In this document: piece after piece, positions 51,401 through 59,675 of the stretch
Layout: the number at the start of each line of letters is the position of its first letter
Numbering within the stretch: the stretch's first letter is position 1
DNA from: Streptomyces zinciresistens K42
Lineage (GTDB): Bacteria > Actinomycetota > Actinomycetes > Streptomycetales > Streptomycetaceae
Assembly: GCF_000225525.1 (NCBI RefSeq)
Contig: NZ_AGBF01000001.1
Span: forward strand, 186,001-250,000
Direction of reading: 5' to 3'
DNA: 64,000 bases
Made by a program: the position numbers and the translations under genes
Notes under the pieces: model-generated
What the model was told of the DNA's origin: nothing
What the model saw: the letters and a program-made list of their open reading frames with translations, nothing else
Databases searched by the model: none

Positions 51401-52189
51401 GTCCATGTAGTCCGCGGCGTCGCCGAGTTCGTCCTCGGCGATCTGGGAGAGGGTCTCGCCGGAACGTACGGTGTGCTCGCGGTGCCCGGCGTCCTCGGTG
51501 TGCTGCGCGTCCTGGGGCTGCGTGTGCTTCCAGTCCTTGGGCATGAGCAGCTTCCAGCCCGGCTGCAGGACACCGCGGGCGGAGAAGGTCGTGCCGTCAA
51601 CCATGGTGCGCCCGTCGTTGGCCTGTGCGATCTCCGTCCAGCGGTTGGCGTCACCGAGTTCCTGCAGCGCGATCTTCGTAAGGCTGTCGCGGGGCTGGAC
51701 GGTGTAGCTCGACGCGGACGCGGACGCGGCGGACTGCTGGGCGCTGGCGGGCGCGCTCTGCGGCGCTGTGGCGGTCACCGACGGAGCGTGTGCAGGGGCG
51801 TGGGACGGGGCGGCCATGGCGGCCTGGGCCGGCAGCAGGAGCAGGACGCCGCCGACCAGGGTGGCGGCCAGCCGCTGAACGCCCAGTGTCGGCATGGACA
51901 GGCTCGGCCGGCCGCGCAGCTGCGCGGGGATCTCCAGCAGGGTGCACACGGCGAAGACGGCCCAGCCGGCCCACCCGCCGGCCATCACCACGGCGAAGAA
52001 CGGCGCACCGAGGTTGCGGGACGTCATCAGGGCGGTGATCTCGTCCAGGGAGACCCCGTGCGGGAGCAGCACGCCGGTGAGGAACCACAGCAGGGCGGGC
52101 AGCCCGGCCAGCAGGGCGAGCAGGGCCAGGAGGCTGGCCAGGCCGCGCGCGAGGTTCGCGGCGAGGCTGCCGGAGCGGCGGGGTGTCAT
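48461..52189 (-). CDS. Membrane protein with two LysM domains and a SARP-like winged helix/BTAD output
   Basis: A 1242-residue protein from ATG 52189. Three hydrophobic segments (about 12-42, 60-85 and 104-127) precede an outside region with two LysM domains (about 162-217 and 238-294; SYTVQPRDSLTKIALQELGD and EHTVRSGETLSQIAEDELGD). A fourth transmembrane helix lies near 388-409. A long cytoplasmic part ends in a SARP-type winged helix from about 990 (IRVLGTVDVVGALGR, RNTSISKLRTWLG) and a BTAD domain to 1230. LysM suggests binding to peptidoglycan; BTAD is a transcription activation domain. It closes the Tad operon. Confidence 0.9.
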   Translation of the reverse strand: MTPRRSGSLAANLARGLASLLALLALLAGLPALLWFLTGVLLPHGVSLDEITALMTSRNLGAPFFAVVMAGGWAGWAVFAVCTLLEIPAQLRGRPSLSMPTLGVQRLAATLVGGVLLLLPAQAAMAAPSHAPAHAPSVTATAPQSAPASAQQSAASASASSYTVQPRDSLTKIALQELGDANRWTEIAQANDGRTMVDGTTFSARGVLQPGWKLLMPKDWKHTQPQDAQHTEDAGHREHTVRSGETLSQIAEDELGDAADYMDIAQLNQGKKQVDGRTFTDPDDIHPGWQLALPHTGSPAPDKPAEEHEDGDHDSPAEQDDSAKDPSDTAPPEQPAAPDRDAAGSDTNRDTMPSTPAPEQTAPEQASPAPADDHTPDAEPAGEEAGPSVAVTAAAVTSLFAATVLAVLGARRAHQQRRRRHKRRIPMPEANTPSAELEQEMRANSSADGLDLLHQALRTLAANCARSGRPLPEIEAARLDARGLELHLSAPAPAIAPFTESESDPAVWWCPARGTSLLGPDEGRDITAPYPALVSIGETPAGDPVLVNLETIGLLQLHGSTDDVTSVMLGMAVELASSALTDDTALLLSGLGAELEAVFPARIQHHAQLAAALDELRAHDALQRGALDAAGADSLLDARLSADGGDTWIPRVLMCPTAPSGQHAETLSDLLSSRPRTALAVITSAEEALQLPGAWLVPAAPGAAVQLPGLDLTVTLQRLEPHAYGPLLDLLGTANRTDDVPAPAWTKAAEDSTAATGAAGEMQAAGRPSREVPVHVSSTTAGDFATALPDFSALAPAAEAPAAPGEAETAGDGGLSPEASGDSALAPDAATYPEEESAYDDFEPKWEPPAPEDRGEDEGSEDIWRTDEDSALNPAVSSAAVPTSEDLNEQVTPSAPDSEAPLDFDEVIAEVLDEQTTASSTDMADELDETSDGAARPEGAPADEAHQQHPSPEAAAVQAPRPPLARVTAVTSHILAALNTPPDPPAAPQIRVLGTVDVVGALGRVESYRRNSLTEIAAWLVLHPGRNRHELDEAIWPGQRVNAKTRNTSISKLRTWLGRDPRLPADAPDSTYLLPVTDGVYSFNADVTADWHQFQDLYAKGMHHHGEDADTALAHALALVRGRPFSGIDQSRYAWAEHNIQEMISASVDVAHELAMRRMSARDFRAAASAVSIGLTCDIQAELLYRDLFQIYSETGDRAGLERTAHQLNRISTETGLDSSPETVALLNALLAANSVVGTAIA

Positions 52190-52197
52190 GGCAGGTC

Positions 52198-52653
52198 TCA
52201 CTCCTCAGGGGCGCCGACGCCGTGGAGCAGCTCGGCCGAGGCGTGGCCTTCGACGTCCAGCGAGGGCTGGCCGAGGATCTGCAGGAAAACGGTGGGGCGT
52301 TGGGTGGTGACGTCGACGGTGATGGTGGTGCCGTTGCCGGCGACGGTGACGGTGCCGTCCACGCCGGCGGCGGACAGGTAGCGGCGGGCCTCGGCTGCGG
52401 CCTTGCCCGGGTCGAGGACGACGGCGTCGCCGGGAACGGCCTGGCTCTCGTCGATGGCCTGCGCGCCGGCCCGGGCGGCTTCGGCGGCGAGCGCGTCGGC
52501 GTGCTCGATGTCGCGCAGTTTGCCGCCCAGGTCGTAGGTGATCCCGAGCATGATCAGCAGGGGGATCACCATGAGGATCCACCACAGCGACAGGGAGCCG
52601 TCATCGGCGCGCAGCCGGGCGCGGAGCGGGTGAAGGCGCATCGGGAGTCTCAT
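52198..52653 (-). CDS. Tad pilus assembly protein, TadG/TadE-like
   Basis: A 151-residue protein from ATG 52653, overlapping the previous stop. A single transmembrane helix (LSLWWILMVIPLLIMLGITYDLGG) follows the DDGS motif typical of TadE/TadG minor pilins, and the rest is exported with a helix rich in Ala and Glu. It is shorter than TadG of other phyla. It is one of three TadE-like minor pilin genes in a row. Confidence 0.85.
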   Translation of the reverse strand: MRLPMRLHPLRARLRADDGSLSLWWILMVIPLLIMLGITYDLGGKLRDIEHADALAAEAARAGAQAIDESQAVPGDAVVLDPGKAAAEARRYLSAAGVDGTVTVAGNGTTITVDVTTQRPTVFLQILGQPSLDVEGHASAELLHGVGAPEE

Positions 52654-53081
52654 CGCTGGCGGTACCTGTCGATCACGGAGGTGAAGGACGACTCGACGGT
52701 CTTGGAGCCGAATCCGCTGCCGAGGTCGGCGAGTTGGACGGTGCACCGCACGCGTGCGGTGACCGCTCCGTACGCGCCGAGCGGGGCGGAGAAGCCGGAG
52801 GTGTCCACGGTCACGGACGTGCTCGAGCAGTGGAGCTTGCGTTCGGCGAACGCCGCCTGGGCCGCGGCCACGGCGCGTGGGTGGGCCTGGCCGGCGGTGC
52901 GTGCGAGGGAGGCCTCGCGGGCGGCGTCGGCGGCCGCGGCGTCGACCGCGTTGTCCGCGGTGATGATGCGCCCGGCGGTCATGGCCAGGGCGAAGAACAC
53001 AAGCACGGCCGGGACCCAGAGAACGAACTCGAGCGCGATACGGCCCGAGTCGTCGGCCAGGTCCCGGCGCCACGGCGCCAT
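52650..53081 (-). CDS. TadE-like minor pilin
   Basis: A 143-residue protein from ATG 53081, which overlaps the upstream stop as TGATG. The N-terminal DDSGRIALEFVLWVPAVLVFFALAMTAGR is the TadE leader-type helix with the conserved Glu. The extracellular part has two cysteines (LHCSS and VRCTV) that may form a disulfide. It should be a minor pilin of the Tad fibre and a substrate of a prepilin peptidase. Confidence 0.88.
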   Translation of the reverse strand: MAPWRRDLADDSGRIALEFVLWVPAVLVFFALAMTAGRIITADNAVDAAAADAAREASLARTAGQAHPRAVAAAQAAFAERKLHCSSTSVTVDTSGFSAPLGAYGAVTARVRCTVQLADLGSGFGSKTVESSFTSVIDRYRQR

Positions 53082-53488
53082 CACGGGTTGGACCACCTCT
53101 CCACCGGGCCCGCCGCGTGCTCGGTCACGGTGATGTTCAGACCGAGCACGGACTGGGCCTTGCCGGTCACGGTGAATTCGATGCGGTCGGCGCTGCTGCG
53201 CGCGCTCACGCTGGGGGTGAGGAGGGTGTCTCCGACGCGGTCGAAGACCGCGTCGGCCCGCCTGACGCCCTCGCCGGGGGTGCTGCCGTAGCCGCGGGCG
53301 CCGGCCACCGCCTCGCGGGCGGCGGTGGTCGCTGCGGTCTTGGCGTAGTAGATGTTGCAGGCGTCCACCACGAGGAACAGCAGCATCAGGACCGCGGGAA
53401 AGCAGATGAGCATCTCCAGCGATGCGTCACCGTCGTCCTGACGCAGCCGTCTCGCCTGGCGGCGGAGCCATCTGGGGCACCGGATCAC
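53081..53488 (-). CDS. TadE-like minor pilin
   Basis: A 135-residue protein from GTG 53488. The pilin-type segment DDGDASLEMLICFPAVLMLLFLVVDACNIYYAK has the conserved Glu at the start of the hydrophobic helix. The remainder (TAAREAVAGARG and TVTGKAQSVLGLNITVTEHA) is exported. It is coupled to the next minor pilin gene and preceded by the candidate major pilin gene after 3 bp. Confidence 0.88.
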   Translation of the reverse strand: MIRCPRWLRRQARRLRQDDGDASLEMLICFPAVLMLLFLVVDACNIYYAKTAATTAAREAVAGARGYGSTPGEGVRRADAVFDRVGDTLLTPSVSARSSADRIEFTVTGKAQSVLGLNITVTEHAAGPVERWSNP

Positions 53489-53491
53489 AGG

Positions 53492-53722
53492 TCACAGACC
53501 CGTCATGCCGTCGAGCTTGCCCTGGCCGAGGATCTTGAACGCGGCGATGGCGGCGCCGGCGAAGACGACCACGGCGACGATCCACATGATCATCGAGACG
53601 TCGTTGTTGCCGCGGTCGTCTTCCTCGCGCAGCTCGTCCAGGTGCCGGCCGAGTCGCTCGGCGAGGTGGAGCACGGCGGCGTGGGCGTGGACTGCTATCC
53701 GCAGGTTCAGGTTTCCGGTCAT
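53492..53722 (-). CDS. Small single-helix protein, candidate Tad (Flp-like) pilin
   Basis: A 76-residue protein with one transmembrane segment near residues 43-65 (VSMIMWIVAVVVFAGAAIAAFKI) and a charged N-terminal 40 residues with a possible coiled coil. Its size and place between tadC and the TadE genes fit the major pilin, but I do not see a clear Flp cleavage motif, so the role is inferred. Confidence 0.65.
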   Translation of the reverse strand: MTGNLNLRIAVHAHAAVLHLAERLGRHLDELREEDDRGNNDVSMIMWIVAVVVFAGAAIAAFKILGQGKLDGMTGL

Positions 53723-53744
53723 GATGCTGCCTTCCTTGCGTGGA

Positions 53745-54644
53745 TCAGATGGCGAAGATGCGGGCGAAGGCCGGGAATCCGAAGAACACCAGCAGCACCA
53801 TGGACAGCAAGCTGACGGGCACTACGAGACTCTCGGATGCGGCGTTGGCGCGCGCCTGGTCGTCGGCGGCTTGCTCGGCAGCCAGGCTCTCGGCACGGCT
53901 GCGCAGGGTGGCGTAGATGGCGGCGCCATCGGTGCCGGCGCTGGAGACGATGTCGGCGATGTCGTCGGCGGCCGGCAGGTCGAGCTCGTCGGCGATCTGA
54001 CGCATCGCCTCCCAGGCGGGTGCACGGTCGAGGCGCGCGCGCAGCAAGGCGGCCTGGATGCGCTGGAAAACCCAGCCGCTGCCGACCTCCGCGGGCCGCT
54101 CCAGGGTGTCCTGCGCACCGGCGCTGGAGATCCGTTCCATCGCGGCGAGTTCGGCGTACGCCATGATCGCCTGGGTGGCCTCGGCGCGGGCGCGCGCGGC
54201 GCGCCGGGCGAGCTGCCGGTCGGGCAGGAACCACATCGCCGCGCCGGTCAGCAGCCCGACCAGGCCGGACAGGGCGATGGGGAACTGGATGCCGGCCATC
54301 GCGACGATCAGGGTGAACAGGGACGGCAGCAGCAGGCCCACGGTGAAGTGGAGCAGCTTCGCGCCGAACAGTTCACCGACTGATTCGCCCACCAGGTTCA
54401 GGTTCTTGACCGGGATGGTGATGCCGGGCCAGTGGCGTACGCGCTCGGCCACCGCCTCGCCCGTGCGGGTGAGGAAGGGCGCCTCGTCCTGGTCGCTCTT
54501 GCGGGAGCGGGGGGCCGGGGTGCCGTGCAGGCGTTCCAGGGCGGGGCCGAGAGCGGGCCCGGACGGGAAGAGCTCGCGCACGAGCAGGAACAGGCCGGCG
54601 CCCATACCGGCACCGATGAGCAATGACAGGGCGAGCGGGGTCAC
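53745..54644 (-). CDS. tadC: Tad pilus inner-membrane protein TadC
   Basis: A 299-residue protein of the type II secretion F family, from GTG 54644 overlapping the tadB stop. Hydrophobic helices lie at the N-terminus (LALSLLIGAGMGAGLFLLV), in the middle (LHFTVGLLLPSLFTLIVAM, IALSGLVGLLTGAAMWFL) and at the C-terminus (VVPVSLLSMVLLVFFGFPAFARI). The cytoplasmic loop has the T2SF pattern LDLPAADDIADIVSSAGTDG. With TadB it forms the platform on which the ATPase acts. Confidence 0.92.
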   Translation of the reverse strand: MTPLALSLLIGAGMGAGLFLLVRELFPSGPALGPALERLHGTPAPRSRKSDQDEAPFLTRTGEAVAERVRHWPGITIPVKNLNLVGESVGELFGAKLLHFTVGLLLPSLFTLIVAMAGIQFPIALSGLVGLLTGAAMWFLPDRQLARRAARARAEATQAIMAYAELAAMERISSAGAQDTLERPAEVGSGWVFQRIQAALLRARLDRAPAWEAMRQIADELDLPAADDIADIVSSAGTDGAAIYATLRSRAESLAAEQAADDQARANAASESLVVPVSLLSMVLLVFFGFPAFARIFAI

Positions 54645-55546
54645 TTGGCTCCCTCCGGCTGCACGGCCGGCGCAGCCGCGGCCGTGGGTGTGGCGGGGAC
54701 GGCGCTGCCCATGAAGCCCGGCAGGGTGACCGTGGCTCCGAGCCGGTTCATCCACCAGAACAGGGCGATGACGGCGGCGACCAGCAGCAGCATGACGATC
54801 ATCCCCAGGGGGGTTCCGTAGGGGGCGACCTGCTCCTTGTTGAAGGAGGAGGCGATGACGACCACGACGGTGATGGCGCAGATCCAGCGGACCGTGGTGC
54901 GGTGCTTGGCCCGGTGGGCCTCGGTGTCACGGCGGCGGCGGACGATGTCCTTGGTCCGGGCCGCCATGTCGGACAGGACATCGGCCAGGCCCGGGCCGCG
55001 GTCGCGGATGCGCAGCAGCAGGGCCGCGGCGACCAGGTCGGCCCGCGGGTCGCCCAGGGCCCGGGCGAACGCGGTCAGGGCCTCGCGCGGCTCCATGCGC
55101 GAGTGCAGCCGCACGGCAAGGTCGGCGACCTCCCGCTCGATCGCCTTGGGCGCGGTGCGTACCGAGGTGGCGATCGCGTCCTCGATGCCGGTCCCGGTCA
55201 TGACCAGGTCGGACAGGCGCTGGGTCCACTGGGCGAGCGCTTCGAGGCGCTCGATCTGCTCGGTCGCGGTCCGGTTGGGGTTCAGCAGCCACGGCAGGAA
55301 GAACACCGCCAGAGCCGTGAGCAGCGCCGAGGGCAGCCAGCCGGTGACCGTCCAGGTGAGCATGGCTCCACCGGCGGCGCCGGCGAGCTGCAGGCGCAGG
55401 ACGCGGCGGGCACGGGGCGGACGGGCGGTGCGGACCTTCACCGGGCGGGCGGCAGCCGGGGCGCGGGTGCCGCGCACCCCGGCGACGATCAGCAGCAGGC
55501 CGGCCACCGCACCGGCGGCGGCGAATCCGGCAATCAGCATCCCCAT
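54641..55546 (-). CDS. tadB: Tad pilus inner-membrane protein TadB
   Basis: A 301-residue T2SF-domain protein. The N-terminal helix (LIAGFAAAGAVAGLLLIVAGV), central helix (LLTALAVFFLPWLL) and C-terminal helix pair (WICAITVVVVIASSF, LGMIVMLLLVAAVIALFWW) flank the cytoplasmic F domain with LSDLVMTGTGIEDAIATS and DRGPGLADVLSDMA. It starts 1 bp from the tadA stop and overlaps tadC by 4 bp. Confidence 0.92.
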   Translation of the reverse strand: MGMLIAGFAAAGAVAGLLLIVAGVRGTRAPAAARPVKVRTARPPRARRVLRLQLAGAAGGAMLTWTVTGWLPSALLTALAVFFLPWLLNPNRTATEQIERLEALAQWTQRLSDLVMTGTGIEDAIATSVRTAPKAIEREVADLAVRLHSRMEPREALTAFARALGDPRADLVAAALLLRIRDRGPGLADVLSDMAARTKDIVRRRRDTEAHRAKHRTTVRWICAITVVVVIASSFNKEQVAPYGTPLGMIVMLLLVAAVIALFWWMNRLGATVTLPGFMGSAVPATPTAAAAPAVQPEGAK

Positions 55547-55547
55547 C

Positions 55548-57110
55548 TCAGGCCACCTTGCCGTTCGGGCGGGCCGTCCAGGCCCCGATGTTCTGGTACG
55601 TGGACAGCCACTCCGGGTGGAATCCCGCCTGGAGCAGGTCGTCGAGGCAGGCGGGCTGGATGCCGGTGGGCACCGCGCGCCCGTCGGGGCCGGGGCTGTA
55701 GATCCGGTTGAAGGACGGAGCCCCGGTCAGTTCGCTGAACTCGCCGGTGACTTCCAGCACCTGGTGGACGAAACGTTCCTTCGTGCCGCCGTGCTCGGTG
55801 CGGTCGTCCATGTGGATGTGCACGACGAAGTCCAGTGCCATGGCGGCGGTGAGGTAGGCGAGTTCCTGCGTCATGCCGCCGCCGTGTTGGATGCACAGCT
55901 GGGCGATCCGGGCGAAGACCGCGTCGGCCCGCTTGACGTGGATGGTGCACATCGAGCCGCCCTCGCCGGCGCTCATGGCCTGCAGCATGGGCACGATCTC
56001 CCTCGAGCGGACCTCCCCGACGATCATGCGGCGCAGCATCATGCGCAGCGACGGCGCGATCAGGTCGGCCAGCTCGATCTCACCGGCGTCCCGCCCGTCG
56101 ACCCGTTCCCCGTTGCCCTCGCGGGCCTCCATCGGCACGACCTGCTGAAGGTGGCCGATCTCGTGCAGGAACAGCTCGTACTCGGTCTCCAGGGTGCCGA
56201 CCCGCTCCTGGGGGTCGATCTCGCGGGCGAGCGCGATGAGCATGGTCGTCTTGCCGACGCCCTGCGTCCCGCTGATCATGATGTTCTTGCGGGCGGCCAT
56301 CGCGGCCTTGAGGAAGTGCATCAGGCTCGCGTCGATGGTGCCGAGTTCCACCAGCTTCTCCAGGCTGGCGTCGCGCACCCGCTGCTTGCGGATGACGACG
56401 TAGGGCCGCGGCGTGACCTCGGTCAGCGCCTGCAGACGCGAGGTGTCCGACAGGCGCAGGGCCAGCGTGGGGGAGGCCTTGGACAGGCTGCGCTCACCGG
56501 CTCCGTGGCGCCGGGCGAGCATCTGCAGCAGCTCGACGAGCTCCTCGTCGGACTCGGCGATCGGAGCGACCTTGCGGTTGGGCTGGTTCGCGTAGTCCAC
56601 CCACACGTCGTCGCAGCCGTTGATCAGGATGTTCTCCACCGCGTCGTCGTCCAGGTAGGGCTGGAGCCGGCCGTGGGCGAACTGCAGGTCGAAGACGGCC
56701 TGGGCCAGGCTCGTCTCGTCCGCGGACGTCGGCGAGATCTGCCGGGCCGCGGAGAAGTCGGCGGCCCAGCGCGCCACGAGGTCCTGGATGATCTCCCAGC
56801 CGCGCTGCTCGGCCTCCTCGGCCGACATCTCCGTGCCGGCCGACTCCTTGTACGTCTGGTACTCCGGCGCGATTCGCGCGCTGAGCTCGTCCCGCAGGGA
56901 CCGCACCGTGGCCCAGTCCCACAGCGCCGCGCGGCCGGCGGCCGTGGGCGCGCCGGGCAGCGCCGCCGGGGTGCGCTCGGCCGGCGCGGCCGTTCCGCCG
57001 TCCGCTGCGACGGGAACATCGGCCGGTGTGCCGGAAGGCGAGACGGACGCAAACTGGCTCGGCCCGGGGGAGGTGGCCCCCGGGAACAGCGGCCTACCGC
57101 GCTGTGTCAT
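55548..57110 (-). CDS. tadA: Tad/CpaF-type secretion ATPase TadA
   Basis: A 520-residue CpaF-family ATPase. An N-terminal disordered 60 residues precede the helical domain, with Walker A GTQGVGKTT at 281-289, the Asp box near ETEYELFLHE, and GEVRSREIVPMLQAMSAGEGG downstream, including the conserved Glu and the Walker B region. It powers Tad pilus assembly from the cytoplasm. Its start overlaps the CpaE/TadZ gene by 17 bp. Confidence 0.95.
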   Translation of the reverse strand: MTQRGRPLFPGATSPGPSQFASVSPSGTPADVPVAADGGTAAPAERTPAALPGAPTAAGRAALWDWATVRSLRDELSARIAPEYQTYKESAGTEMSAEEAEQRGWEIIQDLVARWAADFSAARQISPTSADETSLAQAVFDLQFAHGRLQPYLDDDAVENILINGCDDVWVDYANQPNRKVAPIAESDEELVELLQMLARRHGAGERSLSKASPTLALRLSDTSRLQALTEVTPRPYVVIRKQRVRDASLEKLVELGTIDASLMHFLKAAMAARKNIMISGTQGVGKTTMLIALAREIDPQERVGTLETEYELFLHEIGHLQQVVPMEAREGNGERVDGRDAGEIELADLIAPSLRMMLRRMIVGEVRSREIVPMLQAMSAGEGGSMCTIHVKRADAVFARIAQLCIQHGGGMTQELAYLTAAMALDFVVHIHMDDRTEHGGTKERFVHQVLEVTGEFSELTGAPSFNRIYSPGPDGRAVPTGIQPACLDDLLQAGFHPEWLSTYQNIGAWTARPNGKVA

Positions 57111-57960
57111 GAGCGGCTCCCTTCGTCAGGCGGCGCAGGACGGTGGACGGGCGCAGTTCGGCCGGGGCGTGCAGCCGCAGGTGTTCCTGCACGGCCAGGG
57201 CCTGGAGAGTGCGGGCCATCTCCGCGCCCTTGCGCATCAGCGGCGCGCCGGCGAAACCGCGGCCGCCGTCGCCGCCGTGGGTCAGGACACGGGCGGCCTT
57301 CTCGTCGAACGGCAGCTCCGCGAAGATCGGCAACTGGAGCTGCTCGGCGACATCGCGTGCCCGGTAGGGGCCTTCGCCGATCACGACGAGGCCGATGCGG
57401 CTGCTGTCGCGTCCGTGCAACTGCAGCGCCGCGCGCAGGGCCTCGACCCTGGGCTTGGCCGCGTGGACGGCGCGCAGCGTGGTGCGGACCACGATGGCGG
57501 TGAGGTCGGCGCTGCGGGCCAGGGCGCTGGCGGCGCCCGCGGCGCCGGAGCGGCCGAGGTCGACGAGGATGTCGTAGCCGCTCTCGCGCTGCTCCAGGTC
57601 GCGGAACAGCTGGGCAAGGCGGGGCCAGGTCTGGTGCAGGCCCGCGGCCTGGGCCGGGCTGGCCAGTCCGGGCAGCAGCAGCCGGTTGGCCTCCGCCTCC
57701 GGCTCGGACAGGTTCAGCAGCTGCTGCCAGAACACCTCCTCCAGGTGGCCGCGGCGGTCAGCGATCTGCAGGTGGTGCAGGCCGTGGTCGCCGAAGACGC
57801 GGGACTCGAGGTAGCCGGCCGCCACCGACCCGCCGTCCGGGTCGCATTCGGCCAGCACGACCCGCCGTCCGCCCGGCAGCGGCCAAGTCAGCAGAGCGGT
57901 GAGGGCGGTTGTGGTGGTGCCGGGACCACCGCTGGCGCCGCAGAACGCGATGACGGCCAT
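57094..57960 (-). CDS. CpaE/TadZ-like MinD-family protein with altered Walker A
   Basis: A 288-residue protein with GGAGG before ATG 57960. The N-terminal loop reads IAFCGASGGPGTTTTAL; the signature Lys pair of ParA/MinD ATPases (KGGxGKT) is missing, so ATP binding may be altered or lost. VVLAECDPDGGSVAAG is the usual switch strand, and ILVDLGRS matches the Walker B region. TadZ/CpaE places the Tad machinery at a cell position. It is directly upstream of tadA. Confidence 0.85.
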   Translation of the reverse strand: MAVIAFCGASGGPGTTTTALTALLTWPLPGGRRVVLAECDPDGGSVAAGYLESRVFGDHGLHHLQIADRRGHLEEVFWQQLLNLSEPEAEANRLLLPGLASPAQAAGLHQTWPRLAQLFRDLEQRESGYDILVDLGRSGAAGAASALARSADLTAIVVRTTLRAVHAAKPRVEALRAALQLHGRDSSRIGLVVIGEGPYRARDVAEQLQLPIFAELPFDEKAARVLTHGGDGGRGFAGAPLMRKGAEMARTLQALAVQEHLRLHAPAELRPSTVLRRLTKGAAHDTAR

Positions 57961-57961
57961 C

Positions 57962-58648
57962 TCAGCCCTCCGCCGGGACGATCGACAAGGTGACCTCTCC
58001 GGCCGCGGCCCAGATGGCCAGCCGGGTGCCGTCGAGCTGGGTGACGGCGAGGTCGACCACACGGGCGCCGGAGTTGTCCGGGCGGCCCACCTCGATCACC
58101 GTGGCCTGCATCGACTGCCCGGTCTCCTTGTCCTCATCGGTTGCTCCGGTCGCCGAGTCCTTCGGCGTATGGATCACCTTGACCTTCTGGCCCGGGCTCA
58201 GCCGGGTCGCCAGAAGCCGCGAGGGGGTGAGCGAGACACCGACCAGCTGCTCCCCGGCCTTGACGAGGGGTTCGTCCGTCACCGACGAGCGGGTCAGCAG
58301 GCTGCCGCGGGCCAGGCCCACCGTGGTGCGCTTGCCGATCAGCTTGTTCAGGTCGCGGGCCGGAACAGGGGTGAGCGCCGGATCGGTGGCGATCTGTGCT
58401 TCGACGAGGTCTTCGGCCTTCAGCTCGGCGCCCATGGGCACGTCCCGGGCGACGGCGACGACCGGCTCGCGGTGGCTGGTCTCCGTGTACAGCCAGCCGC
58501 CGGCGGCACCGGATATGCAGATCACGGCCACGCCGAGCGCGATCCAGCTGGAACGGCGCCGGCGAACGACGGGCTGGCGCACCAGCGACTGCGGAGCCGG
58601 CGCCGGGGGCGCAGTGTCGGGTGCTGACGGCTTGGCGGTGGTGCTCAT
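57962..58648 (-). CDS. SAF-domain protein, CpaB/RcpC-like
   Basis: A 228-residue protein from ATG 58648. A transmembrane segment (SSWIALGVAVICISGAAGGWLY, about residues 34-56) is followed by a SAF domain with EPVVAVARDVPMGAELKAEDLV and TVGLARGSLLTRSSVTD. CpaB/RcpC proteins sit at the outer side of the membrane in Tad systems and assist fibre assembly. It ends 1 bp before the CpaE-like start. Confidence 0.88.
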   Translation of the reverse strand: MSTTAKPSAPDTAPPAPAPQSLVRQPVVRRRRSSWIALGVAVICISGAAGGWLYTETSHREPVVAVARDVPMGAELKAEDLVEAQIATDPALTPVPARDLNKLIGKRTTVGLARGSLLTRSSVTDEPLVKAGEQLVGVSLTPSRLLATRLSPGQKVKVIHTPKDSATGATDEDKETGQSMQATVIEVGRPDNSGARVVDLAVTQLDGTRLAIWAAAGEVTLSIVPAEG

Positions 58649-58676
58649 GAACGGCTTCCTTCGCGGTGCGGGAGCA

Positions 58677-59675
58677 TCAGGGCTTGGCGACGGCCTGGGC
58701 CTCGCCGATGGTGATCTGGGCGGGCTCGGCCTCCCGCGTCGTGGTGATGTCGCCTTCCTGGCCACCGCCCACCCAGTGGACGACCCAGGTCGTGGTCGCC
58801 TTGACGGTGAAGGCGTTGTCCGGCTGAGAAGCGGATGTCTTGGTGTAGAGGTAGCCGCAGTCGGGGCTGGGCCGTCCGCCGAACCGCTTCTCGTATGGTG
58901 TGCCTGCGGTGGTGCATACCTCGGTGCCGCCGTCCCCCATCACGTATTCGATCTTCTTCACGGTCGCGGTCGCGGTGACGGTGATGCCGGGCGCGGAGGC
59001 GCTGTCGGTGATGGGCCCCCAGGTGCGCAGCGTCTTGTTGTTCCAGATCCACACGGGCATGCCGACCAGGCCGGTCTTGCCGGCCCCCGGCGCGGTGCGG
59101 ATGTCGGCGCCCAGCAGGCGCATCTTCTTGATCGCTTCCTGGGCCAGTTCCTCGGCCGTGGGACCGCCTCCGAACCCGGGCGGCGGGTTCAGGGACCAGG
59201 TGCTGCCACCCATGAGCTCCCGACCCGCGCCGGGGCAGGTCACGTTGTAGACCTTGCCCTTGGCGCGCTCGGCGTCGCTGTCGGGTGCCGCGGTACCCCA
59301 TTCCCAGTCGGCAGCGTCCTTCGCCGGCTGTGGCTCGAGGATCTCCCAGTAGCACTGACCGACCGGGTTGAACCAGCCCATGTCCTCGTCGTAGCAGGGC
59401 ACTTCACCGATGTCGTCCCACTCGATGTAGCACTTGGCGGACCCGCCGCCGCCCCCGCTCGGCTTGCCGCCCGGTTTCGGCTTGTCCGGCTTGTCCTGGC
59501 CGCCGCCCCCGCCCGCGTTGATGTCGCAGTCGGGGACGAGCTCGGGGCACGTGACGCCGCCGCTGGGCTTGTCCCCGTCCTCAGCGAAGGCCGGAGCGGC
59601 GAACAGGCCGAGGTGGAGGGGGACGGCCGCGGCGGCGGCCGCGAGGAGCACCCCGCGGCCGCGCAGGTTCAGCAT
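58677..59675 (-). CDS. Secreted protein of the Tad locus
   Basis: A 332-residue exported protein from ATG 59675, overlapping the lipoprotein gene. The signal peptide is GVLLAAAAAAVPLHLGLFAAPAFA, cleaved near residue 30. A Gly/Lys/Pro linker (about 48-70) leads to a domain with several cysteines (CYIEWDDIGEVPCYDED, QCYWEILEPQ, NVTCPGAG, EVCTTAG, DCGYLY) probably linked by disulfides. I do not recognise a fold. It is conserved in position in Streptomyces Tad loci and may be an adhesin or an assembly factor. Confidence 0.82.
   Translation of the reverse strand: MLNLRGRGVLLAAAAAAVPLHLGLFAAPAFAEDGDKPSGGVTCPELVPDCDINAGGGGGQDKPDKPKPGGKPSGGGGGSAKCYIEWDDIGEVPCYDEDMGWFNPVGQCYWEILEPQPAKDAADWEWGTAAPDSDAERAKGKVYNVTCPGAGRELMGGSTWSLNPPPGFGGGPTAEELAQEAIKKMRLLGADIRTAPGAGKTGLVGMPVWIWNNKTLRTWGPITDSASAPGITVTATATVKKIEYVMGDGGTEVCTTAGTPYEKRFGGRPSPDCGYLYTKTSASQPDNAFTVKATTTWVVHWVGGGQEGDITTTREAEPAQITIGEAQAVAKP

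Noticed and set aside
50201..52381. Long Gly/Val-rich plus-strand open frame
   Set aside because: It is antisense to the LysM/BTAD gene, and its composition reflects the reversed Ala/Pro-rich linker.
54837..57503. Long plus-strand open frame across tadA and tadB
   Set aside because: Its product has no recognisable domain and is antisense to the clear CpaF and TadB proteins.
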